Shown here piece by piece: positions 16,968-26,746 of a DNA stretch of 64,000 nt. The stretch is from Mycobacterium deserti. GTDB lineage: Bacteria > Actinomycetota > Actinomycetes > Mycobacteriales > Mycobacteriaceae. The stretch covers positions 310,001-374,000 of the forward strand of contig NZ_JAODWD010000003.1 in the NCBI RefSeq assembly GCF_025345615.1, read 5' to 3'. A program made the position numbers and the translations under genes. Position 1 is the first letter of the stretch, and every line of letters starts with the position of its first letter. The notes under the pieces are model-generated. The model was given only the letters and a program-made list of their open reading frames with translations, did no database searches and was not told where the DNA came from.

Positions 16968-18520
16968 GACTTCGTCTTTCGGCCGCCGACACGCGGCACC
17001 CCGGCAAGCAGGCCGCGCTGGGGGACACCGGTGATCGGTTCGGCCGCCGCGCCGAGTTCGGCGAGCACGTCGTTGGCCGCGAGCACACCCGACATCGACG
17101 ACCGTTCCATCAGTCCCGCAAGGTAGGGCAGTTCGACGAAGTCGCCTGCGACGCGCAGTCCGCGGGCGTCGCTGCGCACACCGGGCCGGGTGCCCGCAGA
17201 TCTGGGCGGGAATGCGGGCGCGGTGGCCTCCAGCCGGTCGTGGCGGTGCAGCACCACGGCGTCGGCTGTCTCGGGCCACAGCGTGGCAAGCTCCTCGCGC
17301 ATGGCCTTCGCGGCCGCATCGGCGGTGTCGAGTCCGCATGAGTACGAGTGCAATTCGACGATCGCCCCACCGGTCGCGGTGGCCCACTGCGCACTGGGTT
17401 GCTCGAGACGCGAATACACGGCGACCGAGTCGAGATTCGGTTGCCCGGTGACCGCGCTGAACGGAGCCCGCTCGGGCAGCACGTCGCGGTCGAACCAGAG
17501 CCTGCTCACGGCGAACGGTGGCGCAACGGAGAGACTCTCGCAGCGCTGAGCCAACAGCGGCGCAGCGTCGGCAGTCGTGGGGGAGGCCGCGAGGAGCGCG
17601 CGCAGTGCCCCTGGGTCGACGGCCAGGACGACGTGGCGACTGACGAGGTCGCCGGCGTCGGTGCGCACGAGCCAGGCTTGACCGTTCGGCTCGATCGTCG
17701 TGACCCGGGTTCCGGTCCGGATGTCGGCGTGGTTCCGAAGCAGGTGCTCTCGCAGCGGGTTCCAGATCGCCGTCGCGTGATCGGTGCGGGGCACGTCGAA
17801 GCCGATGCCCTCCGGGTTGCCGAGGAAGTAGTAGTGGAACATCGCCACCAGTTCGGCCGCCGACAGCTCGCCCTGGTTACAGAAGAAGGACCGGGCGAAG
17901 GCCTCGAAGAGCATGGCGCGGGTGCGCTCGCTCATTCCGAGCCGGTCCAGGAACGTCGCGGCGTCGATGCCGTCGAGTTCGGCAGTCGTGGTGGCGCGGT
18001 CGTAGGCGAGCAGCGCCCGCCCCGCATCGGGATCTGCATTCGTGAAATCCCTGCGGGACAGGCTCTTCGAGCGCAGCGCGAGTGCGATCAGGTTCAGCGG
18101 CGGCGCGGCAGGCAGCCCGGACAGATCTTCTGCGGGAAACGTCGCCGAGATGACGGGGTAACTCGGCACCGGTCGGAGGAACGACAGCTCGGGATCGACG
18201 CGGCGCAAGATCGACCGCCACGTGTAGTAGTGCCGGAAGAACGCGTGAAACCCGTGCTCGACGTACTGCTCGGTGCCGTCGGGTAGGCGTTCAGGCCAAG
18301 CTCCCAGCCGTCCGCCGAGGTGATCGGACGACTCCAAAACGGTGACGGTGACTCCTCTTTCGGCCAGCACGACCGCGGCGGAGATCCCGGCGATTCCGCC
18401 ACCGACGACAATCGCCTCGGCTCCTGCGCCGACGTCACGCGGAAGCAGCGGGTCCGCGACGACGAGACGGCGCGGGCGCATCCGCAACGGCGCGGCCCGG
18501 CTCGTCAGCGCGTCGCTCAC
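16958..18520 (-). CDS. CrtU-like FAD-dependent carotenoid desaturase/methyltransferase family protein
   Basis: A 520-residue flavoprotein with an N-terminal dinucleotide fold (AIVVGGGIAGISAAVVLAERG, then LESSDHLGGRLGAWP) about 40 residues in, followed by HGFHAFFRHYYTWRSILRR, which matches the GFHAFFRQYYNLR block of isorenieratene/chlorobactene synthases (CrtU/CruE). The C-terminus has the FAD-closing GLRVAGDFVELPYLAGLMERS. Family knowledge: CrtU converts a beta ring to an aromatic ring. I chose the GTG at 18520, whose GTGA overlaps the stop of the CruF-like gene. No crtB, crtE or crtY lies in the window, so precursors would come from elsewhere. A broader amine-oxidase-like role remains possible. 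Confidence 0.7.
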   Translation of the reverse strand: MSDALTSRAAPLRMRPRRLVVADPLLPRDVGAGAEAIVVGGGIAGISAAVVLAERGVTVTVLESSDHLGGRLGAWPERLPDGTEQYVEHGFHAFFRHYYTWRSILRRVDPELSFLRPVPSYPVISATFPAEDLSGLPAAPPLNLIALALRSKSLSRRDFTNADPDAGRALLAYDRATTTAELDGIDAATFLDRLGMSERTRAMLFEAFARSFFCNQGELSAAELVAMFHYYFLGNPEGIGFDVPRTDHATAIWNPLREHLLRNHADIRTGTRVTTIEPNGQAWLVRTDAGDLVSRHVVLAVDPGALRALLAASPTTADAAPLLAQRCESLSVAPPFAVSRLWFDRDVLPERAPFSAVTGQPNLDSVAVYSRLEQPSAQWATATGGAIVELHSYSCGLDTADAAAKAMREELATLWPETADAVVLHRHDRLEATAPAFPPRSAGTRPGVRSDARGLRVAGDFVELPYLAGLMERSSMSGVLAANDVLAELGAAAEPITGVPQRGLLAGVPRVGGRKTKSQS

Positions 18521-19314
18521 GCCGGCACCGCCCCGACGTCGCGGCGTCGGCGGCGCACGAGCGCGATTGCGAACGGCACCGCCACCGCGCCCATGATCAC
18601 CGCGCCGGTGACCGCCGAACCCGGCAGACCGAAGAACACCGCGTGACCCATGACCGAAGAGAAATACACCCACAGATACAGCGCCGCCGCCGGCGCCGAC
18701 GGCCCCGTCTCGCGCGGCAGCGCTCGGTTGAGAATCGCCATGATCACCGCCGACACCAACAGCCAGCCCGCGTAATTCGTCAGTGGAATGCCTGGAATCA
18801 GCGGCAGACCCGGCGTGCTGTCGAACCACGCCCAGTGACCGGCAGCCACCATCTGCGGGTCCAGGAACACGTCCCAGGCGGTGAGCGCCAGCGCTCCGAG
18901 CGCAACGACCGCGGGACCCCGTACCGCGAGGGTCCGGGCCACCACCAGGGCGGGCCACCCCATCATCACCCAGGCCAGCGGAACCACAACCGGCACGCCG
19001 AACAGCTCGGGACCGAGGGTGCCGGTGTAGGCGTAGTGCCCGAACGGCCGGCCCGTGGCCACGCCGACCGCTTCGGCGAACAGGCCGCCGCCGCCGGCCA
19101 CGCCGATCAACACCGCGGCACCGGCGGGACCGTGCACTCGTGCGGCGTCCGCGACAGCGGCGACGAAGAAGACCACCACGCTGGCCATCGTGACCTCGGT
19201 GCGCAAGGCGTCCGGCATCAGCGGATAGGCGATCTGCACCAGCACGGCCGCGCCGACCAGGGTCCACACCAAATGGTTGATGCGCACCTGCACGGCGGGC
19301 ACGGCCATCGCCAC
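18517..19314 (-). CDS. CruF-like carotenoid hydratase (multi-pass membrane protein)
   Basis: A 265-residue protein with about seven hydrophobic helices, belonging to the carotenoid biosynthesis family of CruF / bisanhydrobacterioruberin hydratase. Family-like stretches are RPFGHYAYTGTLGPELFGVPVV (here shortened: GHYAYTGTLGPELFGVPV), AWVMMGWPALVVAR, TAWDVFLDPQMVAAGHW and GIPLTNYAGWL. Members add water to the end of acyclic carotenoid chains. The start is the GTG at 19314, eight bases after GGAGG; a TTG further upstream is less likely. It overlaps the CrtU-like gene and is divergent from a glycosyltransferase, completing a tailoring cluster. Confidence 0.78.
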   Translation of the reverse strand: MAMAVPAVQVRINHLVWTLVGAAVLVQIAYPLMPDALRTEVTMASVVVFFVAAVADAARVHGPAGAAVLIGVAGGGGLFAEAVGVATGRPFGHYAYTGTLGPELFGVPVVVPLAWVMMGWPALVVARTLAVRGPAVVALGALALTAWDVFLDPQMVAAGHWAWFDSTPGLPLIPGIPLTNYAGWLLVSAVIMAILNRALPRETGPSAPAAALYLWVYFSSVMGHAVFFGLPGSAVTGAVIMGAVAVPFAIALVRRRRRDVGAVPA

Positions 19315-19394
19315 GCGTGATACCTCCGCTGTCAAACCGGTGCCCTCACCCCGTCGGCTGCGCGGTGCGGGCCGGACTTCGTAGAGTTTCCAAG

Positions 19395-20513
19395 GTGCCC
19401 GATGCGCGCTTCGCCGAAACCCTACGCGCGCTCGTTGTCACCGGTTCGTCACTGGCGTGCGCAGGAACCGCGCACCAGCTGATCAACGAGCGGCTGCTGC
19501 GCCGCCCGCCCGCCGACCCGCCGCCGGTGCACGCGCCGGTGTCGATCCTCGTTCCGGCCCGCGACGAAGCACACAGGATCGGGCCGACCATCCGTTCGCT
19601 GCTCGGCCAGCGGGGACTGCCCGATGCCGAGATCCTGGTGCTCGACGACGGTTCGACCGACGGTACGGCCGAGGTGGTCCGCGACGTGGCCGGCTCCGAT
19701 TCGCGGGTCAAGGTGTTGACCGGCAGCGTCGTTCCGCCGGGGTGGCTGGGCAAGCCGCACGCCTGCGCGCAACTGGCCGCCGCGGCACGCGGTGAGGTCC
19801 TGGTGTTCGTCGACGCCGACGTGGTTCTGGTACCGAACGCCGTGGCCGCCGCGGTTGCGGTGCTGCGCGGGCCGCGACCTCTCGACCTACTGTCGCCGTG
19901 GCCCCGTCAGATTGTGACCGGACTGTCGGGCCGACTCGTACAGCCGCTGTTGGCCTGGTCGTGGCTGACCACCCTGCCGTTGCGGCTCGCCGAGCGGTCC
20001 GCGCGCCCGTCCATGGCAGCGGCCAACGGCCAGTTCCTCCTCGTGGAGGCCGGGGCGCTGGCCCGTGCGGGTGGCTGGCGGAGGGTGGCCGGCGCCGTGC
20101 TCGACGACATCGGGATGGCCCGCGCGATCCGCGCGACGGGCGGCCGGACGGGAATCGCCGACGGATCGGCTCTGGCGACGTGCCGGATGTATACCAGCGG
20201 GCGTGAGCTGCGCGAGGGTTACCGCAAGTCGCTGTGGGCGGCGTTCGGGTCCCCGGCCGGTGCGCTCGCGGTTGCGGTCGCGCTGTCGGTCGTCTACGTC
20301 CTGCCCGCGGCGGCCGCGGTGACCGGGTCGCGGATCGGCGCGCTCGGCTACGCTGCCGCCGTCGTCGGCCGAATGTCGGCCTCGCGGTGGGCCGGTCGGC
20401 CGCTCGACGCCGTGGCGCACCCGGTCTCGGTCCTCACCCTGCTGGTGTTGCTGGCGTCCTCGTGGGTGGGTCGTGCGCGAGGCTCACTGCAGTGGAAGGG
20501 CCGACCGGTATGA
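19395..20513 (+). CDS. Family 2 glycosyltransferase, CruG/CruC-like (carotenoid cluster)
   Basis: A 372-residue GT-A glycosyltransferase with an N-terminal hydrophobic segment and probable C-terminal membrane helices. The catalytic domain shows VSILVPARDEA, EILVLDDGSTDGTAEVV (DDGS nucleotide-binding motif), GWLGKPHACAQLA, VFVDADVVL (DxD) and a downstream DDIGMARAIRATG acceptor-site aspartate pair. I took the GTG at 19395 (VPDARFAET); longer frames would overlap the divergent CruF-like start. The next gene starts at an ATGA overlap. In such clusters it would sugar-modify a hydroxylated carotenoid; substrate assignment rests on context only. Confidence 0.75.
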   Translation: MPDARFAETLRALVVTGSSLACAGTAHQLINERLLRRPPADPPPVHAPVSILVPARDEAHRIGPTIRSLLGQRGLPDAEILVLDDGSTDGTAEVVRDVAGSDSRVKVLTGSVVPPGWLGKPHACAQLAAAARGEVLVFVDADVVLVPNAVAAAVAVLRGPRPLDLLSPWPRQIVTGLSGRLVQPLLAWSWLTTLPLRLAERSARPSMAAANGQFLLVEAGALARAGGWRRVAGAVLDDIGMARAIRATGGRTGIADGSALATCRMYTSGRELREGYRKSLWAAFGSPAGALAVAVALSVVYVLPAAAAVTGSRIGALGYAAAVVGRMSASRWAGRPLDAVAHPVSVLTLLVLLASSWVGRARGSLQWKGRPV

Positions 20514-22054
20514 GTCGGGTGGTCGTCATCGGCGCGGGACTCGGCGGGCTTGCCACGGCCGCCCGCCTGGTCGCCGCCGGGCACCGCGTCACCGTCTTCG
20601 AGAGCGCCGACACCACCGGCGGGAAGCTCGGCGTCCTCGAGCGCGACGGGTTCACCTTCGACACCGGTCCTTCGCTGCTGACCATGCCCGCCGTGCTCGA
20701 GCAACTGTTCGCCGACACCGGCGGCCCTGCGGACCTGCGGTTGACCGCCGTCGACCCGGCATGCGCGTACGTCTTCGGGGACGGCAGTGAGTTGGTGCTG
20801 CCGCACGATTCGGCGAAGGTACCCGCGGCGTTCGACGAAGCGCTGGGGCCGGGTGCCGGTGACGCATGGCGGCGACTGCACGCCCGGTCGAGGCGGCTGT
20901 GGGAGCTGGTCGGCGAGCCGGTCCTTCGTCGGCCGGTCTCGCTGACGGCCATGGTCCGGATGAGCGCGCGGCCCGCGGATCTGCGTGCCGTCGCGCCGTG
21001 GCTGACGATCGACAAGCTCGGCCGCCGGATGCTGCCCGATCCGCGGCTACGGACATGGCTCAACAGATACGCCACCTACTCGGGATCCGATCCACGCCGC
21101 ACCCCGGCCGTGATGGCGGTGACGTCGTTCGTCGAGCAGGAGTTCGGCGCGTGGTACGTGCCCGGCGGACTGCGGCGCATCGTCGAGGCGGTGCAGGCCC
21201 GCTGCGAAGAACTCGGCGTCGAGATCCGCACCGGCTCACCGGTCGAGTCGGTCGCGGTGTCGGGCGGCCGCGCAACGGGTGTTCGGGTCGACGGTCGCGA
21301 CGTGGTGGCCGACGCGGTGGTGAGCAACGTCGATGCGGCCGACCTGTACGAGCGGCTGCTTCCGACCGGCGCGGCACGGGCCATGCGTCGTCGGCTGCAT
21401 CACCGGCCGCGGTCGATGGCCGGCTTCGTGCTGCTTCTCGGACTGGCGGGGCGGCGGCCCGGCCCCGCGCACCGCGTGTACTTCCCCCGCGACTACGACG
21501 CCGAGTTCGACGCGATCTTCGGCCAGAACCCGCAGCCGGTGACCGACCCCACGATCTACGTGCACTCACCGGACGACCCGGCCCTTCGACCCGACGACGA
21601 CTCCGAGGGCTGGTTCGTGCTCGTCAACGCGCCCGCGCACGACCCCGGCCATGGCTTTGATTGGGACGCAGAGGGATTGCGTGACGACTACACCCGCCAC
21701 ATACTCGACCTGCTGGCCGACCGCGGTGCCGACGTCCGCGAGCGCATCCGATTCGTCGAGACGATCACCCCCGGCGACCTGCAACGGCGGACGGGCGCGC
21801 CGGGCGGGGCGATCTACGGCACCGCCTCGCACGGACCTCGGGCCGCGCTGCGCAGGCCCGCGAATCGCAGTCCAGTGCGCGGGCTCTACCTCGTCGGCGG
21901 TTCGGCGCACCCCGGCGGGGGCATCCCGCTGGTGCTGATGTCAGCCGAGATCGTCGCCGGTCTCATCGGGTCTACGGAAAATGCGGCGGAATCGAGCGCC
22001 GCACCCCGATCAGCAACTGGAGCATCCCGACGACCCCGACCACCGTCCACGTGA
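20510..22054 (+). CDS. Phytoene desaturase-family FAD enzyme (CrtI/CrtD-like)
   Basis: A 514-residue flavoprotein of the CrtI family: VVVIGAGLGGLATAARLVAAG at the N-terminus (first 20: VVVIGAGLGGLATAARLVAA), FTFDTGPSLLTMP, EQEFGAWYVPGGLRRIVEA, and the C-terminal GLYLVGGSAHPGGGIPLVL with FAD contacts. CrtI desaturates phytoene; CrtD desaturates hydroxylated carotenoid ends. Because it is coupled to a CruG-like glycosyltransferase and faces a CruF-like hydratase, and no phytoene synthase is present, a CrtD-like tailoring role is more likely than primary phytoene desaturation. Its last 28 codons overlap the convergent phosphatidyltransferase gene, an unusually long overlap, so the C-terminal tail may be poorly conserved. 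Confidence 0.8.
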   Translation: MSRVVVIGAGLGGLATAARLVAAGHRVTVFESADTTGGKLGVLERDGFTFDTGPSLLTMPAVLEQLFADTGGPADLRLTAVDPACAYVFGDGSELVLPHDSAKVPAAFDEALGPGAGDAWRRLHARSRRLWELVGEPVLRRPVSLTAMVRMSARPADLRAVAPWLTIDKLGRRMLPDPRLRTWLNRYATYSGSDPRRTPAVMAVTSFVEQEFGAWYVPGGLRRIVEAVQARCEELGVEIRTGSPVESVAVSGGRATGVRVDGRDVVADAVVSNVDAADLYERLLPTGAARAMRRRLHHRPRSMAGFVLLLGLAGRRPGPAHRVYFPRDYDAEFDAIFGQNPQPVTDPTIYVHSPDDPALRPDDDSEGWFVLVNAPAHDPGHGFDWDAEGLRDDYTRHILDLLADRGADVRERIRFVETITPGDLQRRTGAPGGAIYGTASHGPRAALRRPANRSPVRGLYLVGGSAHPGGGIPLVLMSAEIVAGLIGSTENAAESSAAPRSATGASRRPRPPST

Positions 22055-22643
22055 CCGCGAACGTGGTTCCCCAGCCCCATCCGAGCCCGGGAACGGCCGG
22101 GAACGCCGCGGCGCCGCCGGCGGCCATTGCGACCACGATCAGCCGGGTCGGCCGCTCGGCGACGCTCACCGTGCCGACGCCTGGCATTCCGACCACCTGC
22201 GCGCGGGACCGGACATATTCGTGCAGCAGGACGAGGATGAGGGCGGCCGCCACCCACCAGGGCGGGGCTCCGAGCGTCAGGAGAATCGCCGGGAGCAACA
22301 CATCACCGAGGCGGTCGGCGACCGAGTCGACGACCGCACCCATCGGCCGCGCCCGTCCCGTCTGCAGCGCGACCGCGCCGTCGAGGCCGTCCAGCACGCC
22401 CGCGGCGATGATCAGCGGCACCGCCAGCGCGGGCCACCCCGGTCCGGCGACGGCGGCCCAGGCCCCGACCAACACCAGCACCCCGGCCGCCGACAGCACG
22501 TCGGGCGGGATACGCAAGACCGGTCCGGCGGCCAGCGTCCGCACGACCCGTAGCCAGCCGCGGACCACTGCCGACGGCTGCACGCCGTCGTGCAGGGACG
22601 ACCAGCCCACGTCGCCGGGGTCGCTGCCGGAGTCCGCGCTCAC
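21972..22643 (-). CDS. CDP-alcohol phosphatidyltransferase family membrane protein
   Basis: A 223-residue membrane protein with six predicted helices. The active site is DGLDGAVALQTGRARPMGAVVDSVADR, here summarised as D-x2-D-G-x2-A-x10-G-x3-D-x3-D at about residues 95-120; the usual arginine after the AA/AR position is replaced by leucine. Such enzymes transfer a CDP-activated group to an alcohol in phospholipid synthesis. The substrate is not evident, and the family includes phosphatidylinositol phosphate synthase and cardiolipin synthase. Start GTG at 22643. It is divergent from the YihY-family gene with 30 bases between starts. Confidence 0.78.
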   Translation of the reverse strand: MSADSGSDPGDVGWSSLHDGVQPSAVVRGWLRVVRTLAAGPVLRIPPDVLSAAGVLVLVGAWAAVAGPGWPALAVPLIIAAGVLDGLDGAVALQTGRARPMGAVVDSVADRLGDVLLPAILLTLGAPPWWVAAALILVLLHEYVRSRAQVVGMPGVGTVSVAERPTRLIVVAMAAGGAAAFPAVPGLGWGWGTTFAVTWTVVGVVGMLQLLIGVRRSIPPHFP

Positions 22644-22673
22644 GGTGTCAGCCTGCCAGGGTTCGGTGAGGCG

Positions 22674-23489
22674 ATGAGCCGGGTCCGCCGACTCGCGTCC
22701 GAAGTTCGCCAGACCTTTCCCGGCAGCGACCTGTCGCTGTGGGCGGCCGGCGCCACCTTCTTCGGCGTCATCGGGATCGCCCCACTCGCACTGGTGTCGC
22801 TGTGGGCGGTCGGCGCCCTGGTCGGACACCACACGGTCAACTCCGCGATGGACGCGGCCATCGGCGGCCTGCCCGGCGGACATGGCACCCCGGCGGCGCT
22901 GCGCACCCTGACCTCGGTCGCCCTGTCGATGTCGTGGGTGCAAGCGCTCGTCGTGCTGTTCCCTGCGAGCCTCTACGGCGAAGGTCTGCGCCGAGCATTC
23001 GTTCAAATGTCCTCGGCGCCAGACACTCTGACGGGCTGGCGGGGCCGGGTCGGCCTGCTCGGGGTGGCAGCCGTCGCACCGTTTCTGGTGCTCGCCGTGC
23101 TCGCCTCGGCGTCCTACGTCGGCCCGCTGTACGACGCCGGTGGTTGGTCGCTGGTGTGGGGGATCGTGGTGGCGTTCCACATCGTCTGGCTGACGGTGTC
23201 GACCGCGCTGGTCGGTGTGTTCGGGCTCATCGGCCCAGGCCGGCTGGCCTGGCGACCGCTGCTGATCGGCGCCTTCGGCACGGGTTCGATCCTGGCGGGG
23301 TTCCTCCAGGGCTTCCTGCTGTTCCTGGCGATCCCGATTCCCTGGTCGGCACCCTTTGGCGGCCTGCCGATCGTCGGTGCCGTCTCGGCGCTGGCGCTGT
23401 GGCTCTATCTGTTGCACATCATGGTGCTGTGCGGGTTCCGGGTCACCGTCGCACTCGACGAGGTGAGGCGCCCGTCGGCCGAGTCCTAG
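22674..23489 (+). CDS. YihY/BrkB family integral membrane protein
   Basis: A 271-residue protein with about six transmembrane helices in the YihY/virulence-factor-BrkB arrangement: an N-terminal amphipathic region (FPGSDLSLWAAGATFFGVIG), a GEGLRRAFVQMS loop near residue 105, and the C-terminal IVGAVSALALWLYLLHIMVL with GFRVTVALDE. The name RNase BN once given to the family is wrong; function is unknown, though transport or envelope roles are suggested. The ATG at 22674 gives the best match to family length. Its last bases overlap the glycerate kinase stop on the other strand by four. Confidence 0.78.
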   Translation: MSRVRRLASEVRQTFPGSDLSLWAAGATFFGVIGIAPLALVSLWAVGALVGHHTVNSAMDAAIGGLPGGHGTPAALRTLTSVALSMSWVQALVVLFPASLYGEGLRRAFVQMSSAPDTLTGWRGRVGLLGVAAVAPFLVLAVLASASYVGPLYDAGGWSLVWGIVVAFHIVWLTVSTALVGVFGLIGPGRLAWRPLLIGAFGTGSILAGFLQGFLLFLAIPIPWSAPFGGLPIVGAVSALALWLYLLHIMVLCGFRVTVALDEVRRPSAES

Positions 23490-24613
23490 CTCACCAGGTC
23501 GCGGCACACCTCGGCGGTGGCCCGGGTCAGCGACTCGGCGCCGTCGCGCAGCGCCTGCTCGAGCGGTGTGCCCTCGGCGGTGATCGCGACGAGTCGCTCG
23601 ACACCGTGGTCCAGCAGCACCGAAGCGTCCGGTCCCACGCGGCCGGCGAAGATGATCACGCGGGTGCCGTGGCGGACCGCCAGCTGCGCGACACCGAAGG
23701 GTGTCTTGCCCATCACGGTCTGTGCATCGACGCTGCCCTCCCCGGTGAACACCCAGTCCGCGTCGCGGAGCGCCCGTTCGAGTCCGACGGTCTGCGCGAC
23801 TTCCTCGACACCGGGTTTGCTCTGCGCGCCAAGGAATTCGACGAGCGCGAAGCCCAGACCGCCTGCGGCGCCCGCGCCGGGATGGTCGGGATTCACGCCG
23901 CCCAAAGTCGTGGAGGCGACGGCGGCAAGGCGTGACAGTGCCGCCTCGAGTAGGTCCACATCGGCTGCGGTGGCGCCCTTCTGCGGTCCGAACACCGCGC
24001 TCGCGCCGGTGGGCCCGAGCAGCGGTGCGGTCACGTCGGAGGCGACGTGGATGCGGACTTCGCGCAAACGGGGATCGAGTCCCGATACGTCGATGCGGTC
24101 GAGTCGTTGCAGCGCGGCGCCACCAGGTGGCAGCACCTTGCCGCCCGCATCGGTGAACACCGCGCCGAGGGCGGTCAACATGCCGGTCCCGCCGTCGTTG
24201 GTGGCCGACCCGCCGATTCCGATGAGGATCTCCTCGGCACCTCGGTTCAACGCGGACAGGATGAGCTGCCCGACACCGAACGTGCTGGAGCGCAACACGT
24301 CCCGCTGACCAGGCGCGACGAGTTCCAGCCCGGCGGCGGCGGCCATCTCGATGACGGCCAGTTGGCGCAGGGGGACGTAGCCGTACTGGGCCGCGACGGG
24401 CCGGCCGCGCGGGTCGGAAACCTCCACGTCGACGTGCTGGCCGTGCAGGGCTTCGACGACCGCGTCCACGGTGCCTTCGCCGCCGTCGGCCATCGGCACA
24501 CCGACGCACTCGGCGTCGGGCATCACCGACAGCACGCCGTCGCGCATCGCCGCAACGGCTTGGGTCGCGCTCATCGACTCCTTGAACGAGTCGGGCGCCA
24601 GGACGATTTTCAT
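23486..24613 (-). CDS. glxK: Glycerate kinase (GlxK/GarK family)
   Basis: A 375-residue type I glycerate kinase. It has the typical N-terminus MKIVLAPDSFKESMSATQA, MADGGEGTVDAVVEAL, LILSALNRGAEEILIGIGGSATNDGG (shortened: ILIGIGGSATNDGGTGML) in the first lobe, and WVFTGEGSVDAQTVMGKTP plus VIIFAGRVGP in the second. It phosphorylates D-glycerate with ATP to a phosphoglycerate, feeding glyoxylate or glycerate into central metabolism. It stands alone, convergent with the YihY-family gene, and no glyoxylate carboligase genes are nearby. Confidence 0.92.
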   Translation of the reverse strand: MKIVLAPDSFKESMSATQAVAAMRDGVLSVMPDAECVGVPMADGGEGTVDAVVEALHGQHVDVEVSDPRGRPVAAQYGYVPLRQLAVIEMAAAAGLELVAPGQRDVLRSSTFGVGQLILSALNRGAEEILIGIGGSATNDGGTGMLTALGAVFTDAGGKVLPPGGAALQRLDRIDVSGLDPRLREVRIHVASDVTAPLLGPTGASAVFGPQKGATAADVDLLEAALSRLAAVASTTLGGVNPDHPGAGAAGGLGFALVEFLGAQSKPGVEEVAQTVGLERALRDADWVFTGEGSVDAQTVMGKTPFGVAQLAVRHGTRVIIFAGRVGPDASVLLDHGVERLVAITAEGTPLEQALRDGAESLTRATAEVCRDLVS

Positions 24614-24671
24614 CGGCCGAGACTACGGAACTCCCGAGATGTGCGCCGATTCTCCCCGAAATCCGACGGCG

Positions 24672-25122
24672 TCAGTCGGCGCCCAGTGAGACGAGGATGC
24701 GCTTGAATTCCCGTCGCTGCTGCGCGGTCAGGTGCGCCATCAACTTCCGTTCGGCCGCGCGCACGCCCGAATCCGTGCGCGTCAACAGGTCCTCGCCCTC
24801 ACGCGTCAACTCGGCCGGCAGCGAGCGGCCGGACGCGACGCTGGCCGGGCGGATGACCAGGCCACGGTCCTCCAGTCCGCGCAGCACCATGTTCATCGCC
24901 TGCGGCGTGACGTTCGTGTAGCGGGCCAGATCGGCGTTGGACCGCCCCGGGTACTTCGACAGGATCCGCATACAGATGTACTGCGGGAACGCCAGTCCCA
25001 TGGGTTCCAGCACGGTCGCCGTCACCTCCGCGCGCAGTGCATTCGCCACGCGCGACAGCAGATAGCCGAGTGGCTGGTCCTCGAGCATGTCGCCTGCCGA
25101 GCCCGCGGGGCCAGATGGAGTC

Positions 25123-25133
<11 letters not shown>
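24672..25133 (-). CDS. MarR-family transcriptional regulator
   Basis: A 153-residue MarR protein with the winged-helix domain at about residues 40-130: FPQYICMRILSKYPGRSNADLARYTNVTPQAMNMVLRGLEDRGLV, of which NADLARYTNVTPQAMN is the recognition-helix region, then RSLPAELTREG in the wing. ATGs at 25133 and 25124 are both possible starts, and neither has a clear ribosome-binding site; I give the longer. It is divergent from a methyltransferase with two operator-like repeats between them, the classic MarR autoregulatory layout. The ligand is unknown; phenolic acids are common for the family. Confidence 0.87.
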
Positions 25134-25848
<715 letters not shown>

Positions 25849-25940
25849 GGCGACTCGCGACACCGACGACCCCTCGGCGGTCCGGTGGCCGCGATGAGGC
25901 AGGATAGGGGCCGATCTCAGCGACGACCCCAAGGAGTCGG

Positions 25941-26720
25941 ATGGCGCAGCCCACCAACCCCAACGGCGCCGACGCTTCCTCTGAACCGAACCACGCCGCC
26001 ACGGCGGGGATCCGGCCGATGTACTCGCGCGTCCTGCTCAAGCTCGGCGGTGAGATGTTCGGCGGCGGGGAAGTCGGCCTGGACCCGGACGTCGTCCACC
26101 AGGTAGCCCGTCAGATCGCCGAGGTGGTCCGCAGTGGTGTGCAGGTCGCCGTGGTGATCGGCGGCGGCAACTTCTTCCGCGGCGCCCAACTGCAGCAGCG
26201 GGGCATGGAACGCACCCGCAGCGACTACATGGGAATGCTCGGCACCGTGATGAACAGCCTTGCGCTGCAGGATTTTCTGGAGAAGGAGGGCATCGCGACC
26301 CGCGTGCAGACCGCGATCGCGATGGGTCAGGTCGCCGAGCCCTACGTCCCGCTGCGAGCGGTGCGGCATCTGGAGAAGGGGCGGGTCGTGATCTTCGGCG
26401 CGGGCATGGGCCTGCCCTACTTCTCCACCGACACCACCGCCGCTCAGCGGGCGCTCGAGATCGGCGCGGAAGTGGTGTTGATGGCCAAGGCCGTCGACGG
26501 CGTCTTCACGGCCGACCCGAGGACGAACCCCGACGCCGAACTGTTGACCGCGATCAGCCACCGCGAGGTGATCGACCGCGGCCTGAAAGTGGCCGACGCC
26601 ACCGCCTTCAGCCTGTGCATGGACAACGGCATGCCGATCCTGGTGTTCAACCTGCTCAGCGACGGCAATATCGCCCGCGCGGTCGCAGGTGAGAAGATCG
26701 GGACACTGGTCACCACGTAG
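25941..26720 (+). CDS. pyrH: UMP kinase
   Basis: A 259-residue amino-acid-kinase-fold UMP kinase, nearly collinear with Rv2883c. After a variable alanine-rich N-terminal tail of about 25 residues come [50 protein letters not shown] (UMP site, first 18 quoted), [20 protein letters not shown] and [14 protein letters not shown]. It phosphorylates UMP with ATP and is regulated by GTP and UTP. An AAGGAG lies close before the ATG region. It heads the pyrH-frr-cdsA run. Confidence 0.97.
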   Translation: MAQPTNPNGADASSEPNHAATAGIRPMYSRVLLKLGGEMFGGGEVGLDPDVVHQVARQIAEVVRSGVQVAVVIGGGNFFRGAQLQQRGMERTRSDYMGMLGTVMNSLALQDFLEKEGIATRVQTAIAMGQVAEPYVPLRAVRHLEKGRVVIFGAGMGLPYFSTDTTAAQRALEIGAEVVLMAKAVDGVFTADPRTNPDAELLTAISHREVIDRGLKVADATAFSLCMDNGMPILVFNLLSDGNIARAVAGEKIGTLVTT

Positions 26721-26746
26721 CCGGCCGCGCGCTTAAGGAGAACACC

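Noticed and set aside
18521..19267. Upstream extension of the CrtU-like frame
   Set aside because: The extension reads out of frame through the CruF-like gene, which has credible membrane helices and family motifs; the GTG at 18520 with a GTGA overlap is the sensible start.
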